From assembly GCA_947311845.1 (NCBI GenBank), contig CAMZMU010000041.1:132839505-132903504 (forward strand): a stretch of DNA of 64,000 nucleotides. The letters run 5' to 3'. Position numbers and translations under genes: made by a program. Positions 48,331 through 59,329 of this stretch are shown here, piece by piece. Below the pieces are notes generated by a model. It had not been told where the DNA came from, made no database searches, and saw nothing but the letters and a program-made list of their open reading frames with translations. Positions within the stretch are counted from its first letter, which is position 1. Each line of letters begins with the position of its first letter. The stretch is from Poa pratensis (Eukaryota > Streptophyta > Magnoliopsida > Poales > Poaceae).

Positions 48331-48845
48331 TGTCGGGGGAATACTTTCTGGATTAACCCGCGGCCCAGTGCGACTTAACTTACTCGCACGGACGAAGGCC
48401 CACTTGGGAACAAGCCCAATATTGAACCGCCATAAGGGAAAGATCTAGAAGACATATCCCGGAGGACGTGAAGACCAAGTAGTCTCCGAGTAGGCCTCTG
48501 TGGATGTATTCCTTATGGGGAAGTTTCCTTTTGTAACCTAGCGAGCCTCTGTGTATATAAAGAGGACTCGCAGGACTTAGAGCGGGTCAAGCTATCAAGC
48601 CCCAAACCCTAGCTCATACGGCGAGTACCAGATCGGATCGCCTCCATTGTAACACCTCGATTATCATATCAATACCAATCTAGGGTAGGCAGGAAGTAGG
48701 TCTTTTACCTCACATTGAGGGGGCCGAACCTGGGTAAATCTGTGTTGATCTTTGTTCCTGCGATCCCAAGCTCGGAGATGCTTGACTCGCATAATCCCAC
48801 ACCTACGAAGTCATCTATGACACCTGACGTGACAAACCCACGACA
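48331..48845 (+). repeat. Tat-type element 5' LTR with TATA box
   Basis: Ends in CGACA directly before G and TTGGCGCCC. TATATAAA is at 48554-48561, followed by GAGGACTCGCAGG. It contains the duplicated GAAGACATATCCCGGAG where the 3' LTR has GAAGACATCCCGGAG. Confidence 0.94.
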
Positions 48846-48847
48846 GT

Positions 48848-48864
48848 TGGCGCCCACCGTGGGG
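48848..48864 (+). other. Tat-type primer-binding site
   Basis: TGGCGCCCACCGTGGGG lies two bases after the LTR end, the non-Met class typical of Tat-lineage elements. Confidence 0.88.
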
Positions 48865-49062
48865 CCTGCGGTCAAAAGCGTCACGTTCCGCGCAGGATCG
48901 AAATCAGGCTTCAAGGACATCGCCATCGGCCAAGTTGAAGACATCAATGGGGTCCCCTTCATCGACGACTCAGAGTGGGGACCCGAGGCAGATCGCATCG
49001 AGTTCGGATACATCGTTCCCATCGGATCAGTAAAAGTTTTCGTCGGATCCGTCAGTCGCAGA

Positions 49063-50816
49063 TCTATGGACGCGACTCAAGGAAGCGAATCGGTGAAGGA
49101 GCTGCGGCCGGTCAGGGTCCGCGTGTTGGAGGAGCTACAACAAGCTACGGCAAGATTGCCCATCCCCGTCCCATCAAGACCTGTTTGGGGATCTCTACCA
49201 AATCAGGAAGGAGACCTCAAGATTGAAGAGATTGAAGCTATCAGGACGGAGCTCTGTGAAGAGGCACAAAGACTCGCGGCTGAGCGCGAAAAACTCCAAG
49301 AAGAAGGCCGACGACTCCGCCGCTGCCAGCCGAAGCACCAGGCGGTGCGAACCAAGGACATCTGAGCGCAAGAAACTCCAAGAAGAAGAGTGGCGACTCC
49401 GTCGTTGGCAGCAAAAACATCAGATCAAGATGGACAGAGGAGAGATGAAATCACAGTTCCACGGCGACCCAGAGAGCAACGTGCACGCCGCGATAGGGAT
49501 ATTGTCAAAGATAGCACCGGTTGGAGACACGCGAGCTGATAAGGAAGCTCGCTATGCGATCGACCTACTGCAAACTGCTGCTTTACAACAAGCAAATATG
49601 TATGGAGTCACGCCCAATGAGCCGCAAAACGAGGTATCATGGGGAGGAGAAAGTACAGCGTCGAAGAAGTGGTCAACCAGTTAGCAGGTTTGCAGGTATC
49701 ATTGGAAAAAGAAAAGAAGATAGAAGGCGAGTCGCGGACGTCCGGAGCGACTCAGCCATCCCAGATTGAAACTGATTCAGATGAAGATTCAGCGCCAGTA
49801 AACTCCTATTCATTATTGAAAGGACCAGCATGTTTTGGAGAGGAAATACGGCTCACTCGTTTCCCCCCGAACTTCGACGAGTCGCAGCGAGTCACCACCT
49901 ATCGCAGTGACCAAGACCCTGCCTTATGGATAGAAGATTACGAGGCAAGCATGACAGGGGCTGATGTGACTCAAGAAATACGTGCGAAATACTTCCACTT
50001 GGCAATACAGGGAGAAGCTAGGGATTGGCTGTTAAGGCTGCCATCAAAATCAATAAGCACATGGGAAGACTTGAAGGACAAGTTCATCGCAGATTCCAAA
50101 CAGAAGATATGAAAAACCTTAGACAATGCATTCAAAAAGAGGACGAATCAAGCGGCGACTGGATCAAGAGAATCGCGGAGATCCTTGGCTCCGCCAAAAA
50201 CTTAACAGTACAAGCTGCAATACAAGCTATGAGAAAGAACTGTAGATTTGAGCCGCTGGTGCACAAATTAAGTCGCGCTGAGCACAAGATTGATAGTTTC
50301 GACCAGCTTTTGGCAACGGCTGACAAGTACGCAAAGACAGATAGAGGGACAGGCGGCTTATCACAGAACCCAACGGGAAACTGCCAGTCGCGAAGACAGA
50401 ACGTCGCGCACACCAGATGCAGGAGCAAGGGAGTGATAAGGCCTTACCCCTAATAACTGCAAGGGGATCTTCGACGTGCCTTGCGACTTACATCGCAGGA
50501 GAGATGGCAGGCCAGCGGGTCACACAAAGGCGCAATGTCATTATTACCGGAGGTGGAAAGAAGGCGACACGCCAGATACAGCTCGCAGCAGATCGATGCA
50601 GCACAAGAATAAATCTAGCTCTCGTCAAGAGCCTGACGTTTTACCTAGAAGAAACATAGGACAGTTTCATACAGTGGAGTACAAACGACGGATGGAAGCC
50701 GGAAGAGCGGTCAGATTTCAACGCCAGAAAGGTATCGTCGCTGGACAGAGCAATCGGTTATTTGGAGTCGCGGCGATCACCCCCCAGAAGTAAGAGATCC
50801 AGGACAGCCAGCTCTG
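49063..50816 (+). pseudogene. Tat-type gag, frameshifted
   Basis: A possible start is ATG 49063, but the frame is also open upstream. The coding signal passes through three frames: 49063-49365 with a charged helical stretch; about 49366-49684, another basic helical part; and 49639-50112. The last holds the gag core (FPPNFDESQ, DPALWIEDYEASM, GEARDWLLRLP, TWEDLKDKF). It continues after a shift near 50100 as 50105-50450 (CIQKEDESSGDWIKRI). Degenerate Cys/His residues near 50480-50560 (CDLH, GHTKAQC) are consistent with the zinc-knuckle region. At least three frameshifts. Gag proteins form the capsid-like particle around the RNA. Confidence 0.82.
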
Positions 50817-51503
50817 GTGGTCACGCCAGAAGTCGCGGGATACAAGTTAAGTAAGGTCCTAATGGACGGAGGAGGAAGAGTAAACATCCTATATCAAGAC
50901 ACGCTCCGAAGAATGAATATACCCGAGACAAGGCTGCGACCATCCAGGAAAGAAATTCAAGGAATAATCCCAGGAGCTGTTACGCGACCAATCGGAAAGA
51001 TAACACTTGAAGTTAGCTTTGGAACAGAGCGGAACTTCCGCACAGAGCTCCTAGACTTTGAGGTTGTAGCAGTCAAAAGCTCATATCATGCAATCTTTGG
51101 AAGAGAAGCCTATGTCAAATTTACCGCTCGCCCCTGCTACGTCTACCTACAGTTAAAGATACCAGGACCAAACGGTGTTATTACAATATATGGAGACAGA
51201 CAGAGAGCGTTAGAATGCGAGAACGCAGGCTCAGTACTCGCAGAAGAAGCTTGTATCGCCAACTCTTCACATGGATATCAGTCGCAGATCGGTGATCGCA
51301 GCTCAAAACGAGTCGCGTTGGAGGTACCGCGGAAGCGGCCAACAGGATGCAGCCACCGGATGGTAAATACCCACCGAGAAGTCGCGCATCAGCAAGATAA
51401 TGCCCCAGAGGTCGCCTTGATACAAAAAGAAGACAAGAAATGGCGCATGTGCATAACCCAGCCTCGATCAACAACCCCAGCCAAAGGGGCTCAGTTATCG
51501 TGA
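50817..51503 (+). pseudogene. Tat-type protease plus a stub of reverse transcriptase
   Basis: The aspartic protease region shows YKLSKVLMDGGGRVNILY, with the DGG active-site form usual in this lineage, then GIIPGAVTRPIGKITLEVSFGT and YHAIFGREAY. After a variable linker the frame reaches VALIQKEDKKWRMCI (about 51412-51456), which matches the beginning of the RT fingers domain (K..GKWRMC). The next residues are unrelated and a stop follows at 51501-51503. The fingers, palm, RNase H and integrase are absent up to the 3' LTR, so pol was lost by an internal deletion starting within a few codons of 51457. Confidence 0.85.
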
Positions 51504-52413
51504 GACCTTACAAAGCAAACTCAACTCAACATAAGTCGCAGCTCAGTGCGGCTAATCGCTTAACAAAGTTGCTCTCTGCTTCAACATGAGATATACATCG
51601 GAGCTATCATGCTCGACCCGAGTCGCTTTTAGCGACTCAAAATTGAACCAATCAGGTGTTCAACCCACTCCGTTAGGAGTATTAATTCGCAACTAAGTGC
51701 GATGAGTATCAAGTATGCATGGCCTGCGGGGAATAGAAAACCCGCATTAAAGGGCCTGCATCATCATGTAACACCCTGTAAAACATCGAGTGATTATGAA
51801 ATAAAGCCGGCACCCTTGACATTCAAGGGTTTGTCGTTTCGCCTCAACTATCATTGAGTCGCTGAGTCTTTTGAATTTCATATATCACTGACCCTTGAGG
51901 GCTCCTTACGAGCATCGCGAGTACCAATCGCACCTCAAATTTTGCCAAACTAGTGGCAATCCTTAAGCTAGAAGCGTCTTGCATTATGCGACCAAAGTAC
52001 TGGGGTGTGGCGTCAATCGAGCTTGATTGCCTATCATGGCCGCTCTCGACCCTGAACACACATGTTCCTAGGAAATACTGAGCCGCGCGAGCGTCTACTT
52101 AATGGAATTATCAAGAAAAGAACCTGCTTATAGGTCACAAAAATACTGTTTATGATACATGAATATCTTACAGACTAACGGGCATGTCCCACATTATTTA
52201 TTTTTCCTCTTCCGAGCAACAGGAGTGGGAATTGGCGCGGCTTGTCTCGCAGTTGCAGTCGCAGGTGTCCTAATAATCAGGGCGCCGCCAGACGAAGCAG
52301 AAGGGCCACCAGATACTGTTGCTGGAGCAGCCCGAGATGACTCAGCTCCTGAGGACTTTTCCTTGACACCTTGCTCCCATCAAGATTGAATTTATCAAGA
52401 TAAGTGCCCAAGT
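51504..52413. other. Spacer between the truncated pol and the antisense gene
   Basis: About 900 bases without coding signal. GTCGC(A/G) and AGTCGC occur repeatedly; 51760-51810 contains AAATAAAG. Bases 52190-52390 hold an Ala/Pro-rich plus frame without family resemblance. This could be the 3' leader or terminator region of the antisense gene. Confidence 0.5.
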
Positions 52414-55317
52414 CTAAGTTATCAACAAATTTGTGGCATACCCGCGCATCCCTTTCCAGATATCGAAGTACTCGCTTATTGGCAGTTCAGTATCATCTGC
52501 GCTCATCGCCAGGCCGTGGCGAGCAACCTTGCCAACATCTATCTCTGGATAATATGCTCGAAGCAATGTCAAGACATGCGCGGCTCCGGCGCGAGCAGAG
52601 GATCGTTTCCAATCAGAGACATAATGTGGAGCCTTGAGCAGTTTATTTATCCAATACTCGCAAGATGTTGGGCCATCAGTCGCAGGAGTGATTACCGTCA
52701 TAACTTCCTTGGTAACCTTTAAGAAGCGCTGGCTGAGGTCAGACAGATATACCAGTTGATCCTTCAAATTGGAGCGGGACACTGGGGCCTCAGGTCCTAT
52801 GTCAAAGAAAGAAAAGGCAAGAAACAAGTCAGAGACTAACGAGTGGTTACCCAAAATATGTATGATTAAAGGAATACAAGACCAACCAGCAAGCTGCAGG
52901 ACGGCTGATTTGACCATGGAGCCAAAACCCTCAAAGGCTTTGAGCAGCGAGTTATATTTTTCATCTCGCGCGGCGAGTTCCTTTGCGTGGTCCCCTTCAG
53001 GCGATCAATCAATTCAGTTTAAGAGCCAGTCCTTCTCGCAAAGATCTAATGACCTCGTCTTTCTCCATGAGTCGCTGCTGCATATCAGCTTCAAGTTCTT
53101 TAAATTGCTCTTCGCAGGAGTCGAGTTGACCTTTGAGAGATTTTATTTCCTGATCTTGGTCCCTAATGACCTCATTATGCTGCTCCAGGCGAGACTGCAT
53201 CATTTCAGGATGGTCTATGGAAATGCCTTTACCCTTTATTGAGCCAGAAGCATCAAGCAAGGACAGTTCACGCTGAAAACAAACAGAGCAAAACGCATAG
53301 GTAAATTATCCAGGAATTTGGGGGCTCGAGATTTGAAGCAGGAAAAGAATCAACACCCCGTGCGATGACACAAGGTTTTGATCCTTGGGGGCTACGGTAT
53401 ATGTACCTGGCGACTTGAAGAAAATTGCTCAACTAAGCCGCGCAGCAGAGCAGCATGCTTGTCTCCAGCAGAAATTATGGCATCTGCGATTGACTTAGAA
53501 CTATTTCCTGGAGCTGGAATTCTATTTTCAGTAGATATCCTACCAGCAGCAGGAGTTGTGGATGGAGCTGCGGCTGGAGTCGCGGCAGGAGCCGCGTCTG
53601 CAATACCTTCCTCCAGGGAGGGCCTTGGTTGAGTCGCACCATTACTGTTTCCCACGTTTTCATCAGCAGCATCATCCTCGCTCATAGCTTGCTGAGAAGA
53701 AGTGGGATGGGAATTAGACTTGGGAGCCTCTTCAGACATAGCCCTGCAAAACATTGATGGGTTAATAAGCTGACCTAGCAGAGCCGCAACATTAAAAGGA
53801 AGGCGAACCATACCCAGAGGCGACACGGATACTCTTCATCAGGCAACCAGAAGAAGGAGAAGATAAACCTTGCAAATCTGAACCTACAGAGTATGAAAAG
53901 AAGTAGTGATCAGCAATTCCTTGCCAGAAAACGTAAAACAAAAAGAGAAGGAGAAGAGTCGCAAACAATTACCCGAGCTTATTGAGAAGCAATCCTCTGC
54001 AGCAGTTCGGAAGAAAAAGTAGCCTTGTTGGGATCAGCGTTTTAAAGATTTGGCAGCTCTTGTTTCTGCCAGTAATGCCAAGGCTTTGCGACGTTTCTCA
54101 GGCTGCGTGGGGTCTTCTGAGCTCTGGCATAAAATACGTTTCGAGGACCTGCGAGGCACCTCAGGAAGTTCCAGGAAAGGTGTATTTGGAGTCGAAGACA
54201 AAAGAGCGTCGGCCATTTGTTGTTCCTCTTCAGAAGCACTACCCTCGTGCATAACTGTATCTTCGTCAAAGGCTGCGGCTTGCCTTGACGACTCAGCCAC
54301 GGTCCTTGGTTCAAGTCGACGTCCTCTGAAGGAAGAACCCAGAAATAGGGATCGATCTGAAAAGGAGCTCAGGTCAGAAATAATCAATTTTTGGGAAAGG
54401 AATTTTCGAGGAAACAAGTGACAAGTAAACATTACCACAAAAGGCTTGTGCTCAGCCCAGAAGGGAGCAAGTCCGACGTTGTCATACGAGTCAATATCCT
54501 CGTCCGTCACTCGGCGAATGAAATTTATCCACTCCCCTTTGTCCCAATCTTCAGGGCAAGTGCGATCGACGTCATTTGCATGACAAGTGAAATCCATCAT
54601 AAGCCGCGAGCGGCGACTCACAGGCTGAACTCGCCATTTAGTCCAGCAAGATATGAGATCTAATCCAGTGAGACCATGGAGTGTCAGCGCTCTCACCTTG
54701 TCTAGAAGGGATTCGACAAAGGGTAACGAAGAAGGATCAGGTTTGGAAGACAAAGCATCGGTAGCCTCGAAGGGAAGAGGAGACCAAAGAGGGAGAGGAA
54801 TTTCACCCTCAGGAGAAGTGTTTTTACAATAGAAGAATGTCCTTTGCCACTCCTTGATTTTCTTGGCAAGAGTTAGTTTTGGGAAGATACTACCCCTACG
54901 GCGTTGGAAGGAAATGGCGCCGCATTGGAGAAAAGGACCATCTGTGGTTTCCCTTTGACTATTGCAATTGAAAAGAGCAAGCCAGAAATCTATTGAAGGC
55001 GGGATACCCAGATAATCTTCGCAGAGGACGTGGAAGTTGCTCACTTGCAACATCGAATTAGGGCCAATATCATGGAAGCGGAGACCTAACCGCTGCATCA
55101 AGGAGCGGAAGAAGAGAGAGCCTGGGGGCTTGAACCCGCGCTCAACATGCTCCGCAAAAATCACTATTTCTCCTGGTTGAGGATTGGGGATTACCTCCTC
55201 ACCAGCCGCCCGCCATTCGCATTGATCTTTTGGCGGAAGAAGGCCCCGTGCAGATAGGGATTCCAGGAAATCTTCGTCGACCCACGAGCCTTCCCAGTTG
55301 CACTTGCGGCGAGACAT
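52414..55317 (-). CDS. Antisense five-exon gene of the Tat-type element
   Basis: Exons on the minus strand: 55317-53973, 53883-53814, 53743-53407, 53272-52887, 52796-52414. Every junction has GT...AG (introns of 89, 70, 134 and 90 bases), and codon phases agree at each (1, 2, 0, 1). Exon 1 starts MSRRKCNWEGSWVDEDFLES and holds GSLFFRSLMQRLGLRFHDI and an aromatic EWQRTFFYCKN, resembling the N-terminal domain of plant proteins annotated as putative gypsy type transposon (Pfam Transposase_28). It ends in an acidic, then basic stretch (RRSSKRI, EKRRK). Exon 3 is Ser/Ala-rich, exon 4 a coiled coil (EVIRDQDQEIKSLKGQL), exon 5 helical (LTLLRAYYPEIDVGKVA). Defects: TGA at 54036-54034 where CGA fits, and one frameshift near 53010 (exon 4 length is one base off phase). 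About 838 codons. Function unknown. Confidence 0.75.
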
Positions 55318-55448
55318 TTTTCTCAGATCGATGGAGATATCCACCGAAGGATTGTGAGTACGAGAAGCGAGATTGGAGGCGGCGGAAAGGAGTAGCGGAT
55401 GCGTAATACAGGACTTGATGCAGAACGCTGGGGAAAACGATGAGTCAA

Positions 55449-55460
55449 GATAAATAACCC
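55449..55460 (-). promoter_or_regulatory. Possible TATA element of the antisense gene
   Basis: GGTTATTTATCT on the minus strand, about 135 bases upstream of the proposed ATG at 55317. A weak match; the promoter could instead lie in the 3' LTR. Confidence 0.3.
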
Positions 55461-55626
55461 AGACGCGGAAGACGTTTAGATCTGAAAATCAACCGTCAAG
55501 ACAGGATAAGTCGCGTTCTTGAGCCCAAGAAGAGTTATAAGCCGCAGATTGGAAACAAGGAAAAGCACGGCCTAAGCATTCAAGATCAAGAAGTACTATG
55601 AAGTTCAGGCCATGCTTGGGGGCTAA

Positions 55627-56139
55627 TGTCGGGGGAATACTTTCTGGATTAACCCGCGGCCCAGTGCGACTTAACTTACTCGCACGGACGAAGGCCCACT
55701 TGGGAACAAGCCCAATATTGAACCGCCATAAGGGAAAGATCTAGAAGACATCCCGGAGGACGTGAAGACCAAGTAGTCTCCGAGTAGGCCTCTGTGGATG
55801 TATTCCTTATGGGGAAGTTTCCTTTTGTAACCTAGCGAGCCTCTGTGTATATAAAGAGGACTCGCAGGACTTAGAGCGGGTCAAGCTATCAAGCCCCAAA
55901 CCCTAGCTCATACGGCGAGTACCAGATCGGATCGCCTCCATTGTAACACCTCGATTATCATATCAATACCAATCTAGGGTAGGCAGGAAGTAGGTCTTTT
56001 ACCTCACATTGAGGGGGCCGAACCTGGGTAAATCTGTGTTGATCTTTGTTCCTGCGATCCCAAGCTCGGAGATGCTTGACTCGCATAATCCCACACCTAC
56101 GAAGTCATCTATGACACCTGACGTGACAAACCCACGATA
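55627..56139 (+). repeat. Tat-type element 3' LTR
   Basis: Near-identical to 48331-48845, with TATATAAA at 55848-55855. The terminal CA has become TA, probably by a C to T change. Confidence 0.94.
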
Positions 56140-56144
56140 GCTAC

Positions 56145-56824
56145 CGCTGTGCCTCCGCCGCCGCGGTGACTGGTGGAGCACCGTGCCCATGCCAGCGGGC
56201 CAGCCCATCGGTGTCGACGGTTAGGAGGGAGGCCTCCAGCGCGGCCTTGTAGTTGGGGCCGTCGTCTTCCTCCTGCTTCACCTCCTCCTTCACCGTGGGT
56301 GCCGGTGGAGCAGGGCCGCGAGCAGAAGCACGACGAACGTGCGGGGGAGGCGGAGAAGGAGAACGTGGCTCGCTGCAAGCGGCGCGGGCGCCGAAATACG
56401 AGCAGCAGCGCAGGTCGTGCTTGTTGTTGAACAAAGTGTCCCAATGGGGTCTGCCCTCGGTGAACGCCGGGTGGTTGGCGAGGTCGGCGGGGAGCTAGGC
56501 TCTGCGCTCCTGAATCTCCCACGTATGAGCCGTGCCACCCGCCGGCACTGGAGGTACCGGAATCGTCTCGGGATTCAAGTGCCAGTGGTCGGGGAGGTGC
56601 ATGTCCGACCACGACACCAGGATGGCGTTGTCCTAGTACCACCAACACTTCCTCTTGTTGAGGTAGGGCCGCTGCTGCATGCGCTGGTCGCCCTCCGGCG
56701 GCACCTGGAACGGGCCAGCCACTGGTGGTGCCCGTGCTTCCGCTGGTGCAGCGCGGCGCTGCCCCGACGAGGAGCTCGCCTCCTTGTCGTGCTTGCCCTT
56801 CTCGTTCCACTTGAACGGCCTCAT
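56145..56824 (-). pseudogene. Coding-like segment of the Harbinger-like element, continues at 48330-48105
   Basis: From ATG at 56824 on the minus strand: MRPFKWNEKGKHDKEASS, a Ser/Ala/Pro-rich stretch, and KRKCWWY before a stop near 56633. The same frame continues as LVSWSDMHLPDHWHLNP and, after another stop near 56490, DLANHPAFTEGRPHWDTLFNN and acidic KEEVKQEEDDGPNYKAALEA. The LTR retrotransposon splits it at GCTAC; the rest lies at 48330-48105. Trp-rich motifs and regular coding bias suggest a real former gene, but I do not recognise the family. It could be a captured host gene or an element-specific protein. Confidence 0.5.
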
Positions 56825-57201
56825 GGCGACAGCCGGCGGTGGCTAGGACGGTGGCTAGGGTTTGGTTGGCAGCGGGGGAGCAGATTGGGGACGGTGAGTG
56901 TCCCTATCTGCATAAGCCCCTGCATTAAAAAGGACGTGCAGGCGAGAGCGACGGGCGGTTGGGTCGCTGCCAGGTGGGCCCAGGGCGGGCACCGAGCGGA
57001 TGCGCGGACGCTCCGTCTCTGTCCGTGGAGACGCAAACCTGGCCCAAGTGTGAGCCAGGATTGAGTTCTGGCGGACGCGCGGCGGGCAGAAAACAGATAC
57101 GGGACACATTTACGTCGCCGCGTTGGGACATGTTTTTGGTCGATCACGACGCAAATGGACGCGCCCAGATTCAGTGCGTCTCCGCGTTGGAGTTGCCCTT
57201 A

Positions 57202-57614
57202 CGGTGACTTGCACACCTTTGAGAATATGTTCTTTGTTTTAGCCTCCATGCAATCAGTCTTCTGTAGATTGGCTTTTTTGGTCCTGTAGCCCTCTTTTGC
57301 CAGCTGCTTGAAACATTCGTTGCTAGCCTTCTGCTTGCGCCACACAAAAAAACACTGTGGTTCTTTGCGAAAGGAGGAAGCAGGAGAACCTGTGCTTTAG
57401 CTAATGACATGCATGTCCAGAATAAATACCTTGAATTCTTATGGTGCAGTTGTGCACACAGCAACGAAATGCTAAATGTTTTTGCTTTGGCCACCATGCT
57501 TTATCTGGTTCTTGTGGTCCTTCAGCATTTGCACAACCTGAAGAGTTACGTGCGTTAGCAGCAAGAATCACCTGTGAACTTATCCTTCCAGCGCACAGCA
57601 AAGACATCTATCTA
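57202..57614 (-). pseudogene. Exon-like fragments of an unknown gene between elements
   Basis: On the minus strand a TCTTCAG acceptor (about 57543) precedes an open stretch beginning VVQMLKDHKNQIKHGGQSK, with an in-frame stop soon after, and CAAG|GTATTT donor-like bases (about 57432). A second stretch (about 57320-57190) reads ECFKQLAKEGYRTKKANL. The pattern of short open pieces with splice-like edges suggests a gene remnant; the family is not recognised. Confidence 0.4.
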
Positions 57615-57748
57615 TCTACTTATATAATTAAAACAACAAACATTGTACGGCTAAGATTTTGCAGAAGTAAACGTATGGTTAAGCTTTAATGATTTGGTTC
57701 CGCCTAAGAAAGGTTTCGCGAAGAGAAAACGTAACCTAAGCGAACTCC

Positions 57749-57902
57749 TCTTTCACGAGATATTATACATGATACAACTCGCCCGGCGGCCGGCGGCCGG
57801 CCAATTGTTGCTGCAATACCGAACCCGTCTTTCACGAGATATGACGATATACATGCTACAACTCGCCGGCGGCCGGCGACGGCCAATTGTTGCGGCAATA
57901 CC
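57749..57902 (+). repeat. 79-bp tandem duplication in Helitron-2
   Basis: Two units, each starting TCTTTCACGAGATAT and ending CAATACC, contain the GC-rich GGCGGCCGGC core. Both copies of the Helitron share the duplication (61059-61212 in copy 2b), so it predates their separation. Confidence 0.85.
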
Positions 57903-58038
57903 ACAAGAGCTATGGACATCGTGGATGCGGAGGACATCTAGGATACTTCTTCACGGCAGGACCCTGCTCGAGGATGAACTGATTCGACGACATCTAGGAT
58001 ACATCTTTATGGGCAGTAGGCAGCTCGAGGAGGAACTG

Positions 58039-58557
58039 CTATCTTCCGGACGACGATCTCCACCTGACGGAAGGATATCTGGCACGCACACAAGATGTAG
58101 AGTCAGATCGAAGCCTGGTCGTCGGGGTACCTCCATATGGCGCATAACAGGAGGAGGTGCTACTGCCTACCTCGGCGTCCTCGCACGGAAAAATCCGGCA
58201 CTTAGCTAAGGATGGGAAGAAATCATTGATATGATGTCTGGTGATGTGGTGGACGGTTCTCGAAATTGATCGAGGTATTACGTTCCTCACGTCTTCAATC
58301 ACCTTTGCAAGATGGAATAAGATGTTGGAGGCATGGTGACTAGATACACGGCGCAACAGCTCTAATGGCGGTGCTGCGGAGCAGGAGATTCCATGGCGCA
58401 TGTCCGCTAATGGATGAAAGAAAGCTTCCCCATACACCGAGCTGACTGCCGTCCGCGAAGAACTCGGCGGATTTGGCAGCGCAGTGAAAGATTTACGATT
58501 TGGGGGATTTGCTAGCCGAGCTGCCATCTCATGACCCACGGCAAGCTGTAGGTTCAT
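58039..58557 (-). other. Conserved minus-strand frame in Helitron-2 (unknown)
   Basis: 172 codons beginning MNLQLAVGHEMAARLAN; copy 2b keeps the frame with an extended start (62241-61612). It could be a captured 5' exon. It shows no domain motif, and conservation between two recent copies is weak evidence of function, so it may be chance. Confidence 0.3.
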
Positions 58558-59329
58558 CCACTCTAGAACCCTAAACCTTTACATGTCTCTCGCATTAGAT
58601 GAGAAACAGTGGTCTTCTTATGGCCATGTAATCGCAGATGTAAAGTTCTAAGTAGAGAGATTTGATTTCAGCTTAGGATTGCCAATTGTTTGGTGCAGTT
58701 TTGGTCAGATGAGGCGGTCGATTTTGCAAGAGATATTTGCCGATTTGCTCCTGTCGAGTACGGCTCTTTAAAGCTACCTATTACAAAGCTAGCTAGCCTG
58801 GTACGTAGTTCAAAGTCAAATGCTGCTAACGATGCAACTCCACTACGTTGCTAGCCAGACAAGTAAGTGAAGTCACCTCCAATATTCTAATGTTTAGAAG
58901 ATATTACGGAGCTATAGATATATGTCAATATATGTATCCCTGAAGGAGAAACTTACTCTCACTGCTAGACCCATATTCTCTGATGCTAAAGCTAGCATGC
59001 AGGAGCATTTTTTCTGCTAACAAGGGTACCTGCTATGAGCTTACTTAGAATTGTTGCATGGTGATCTACTTCGGATTTCTCTTCATGTTCCCGATTTTTT
59101 GGTGCAGATCTGATTATACGAGGAGATAAATCATGACATAAGCTTGCTAAGTGAAGATGTACAATCCGGTTGAAAGTCAATTTGATATTCAGTTTTACAT
59201 GCCTAATTGTTTGGATTAGATTTGATGGGCTTCATAAGATGATTTAGGGACAGACTGGCAGTGCATAGTTGAGCTGCCGAAGCTCATGACCTATTTGTGT
59301 AAGTATTTGTTTAGCTGACCGCCGTCCGC

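Larger units (their letters stand above)
48331..56139 (+). mobile_element. Tat-type Ty3/Gypsy retrotransposon with deleted pol and an antisense gene
   Basis: LTRs of 513-515 bases (TGTCGGGGGAATAC to CCACGACA or CCACGATA), exact 5-bp target copies GCTAC (48326-48330 and 56140-56144), primer site TGGCGCCCACCGTGGGG at 48848, and purine tract GCTTGGGGGCTAA (55614-55626). The LTRs differ by only a 2-base indel and a few substitutions, so this is the youngest large insertion here. The sense strand holds gag, protease and the first residues of RT; the rest of pol is gone. The antisense strand of the 3' half carries a five-exon gene, an arrangement known in outline from Tat-lineage elements of plants. 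It needs pol from elsewhere to move. Confidence 0.93.
45943..57198 (-). mobile_element. Harbinger-like DNA element, expanded by nested insertions
   Basis: Inverted ends GGGTAACTCCAAC (left) and, inverted, GGGCAACTCCAAC (right) are flanked by TTA on both sides (45940-45942 and 57199-57201), the PIF/Harbinger-type duplication. After removing the Helitron (46129-48101) and the LTR retrotransposon (48331-56139 with one GCTAC) only about 1.5 kb remain. That part carries a minus-strand coding-like stretch but no recognisable transposase. It is therefore a non-autonomous element, possibly with captured host sequence. Confidence 0.8.

Noticed and set aside
50132..50428. Minus frame opposite Tat-type gag
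   Set aside because: Shadow of gag; unlike the 52.4-55.3 kb region it has no splice-consistent extension.
54042..54314. Alternative splice within exon 1 of the antisense gene (GTAATG donor near 54435, CAG acceptor near 54355)
   Set aside because: It would shift into a frame with poor composition, while the unspliced frame stays open and links in phase to exon 2.
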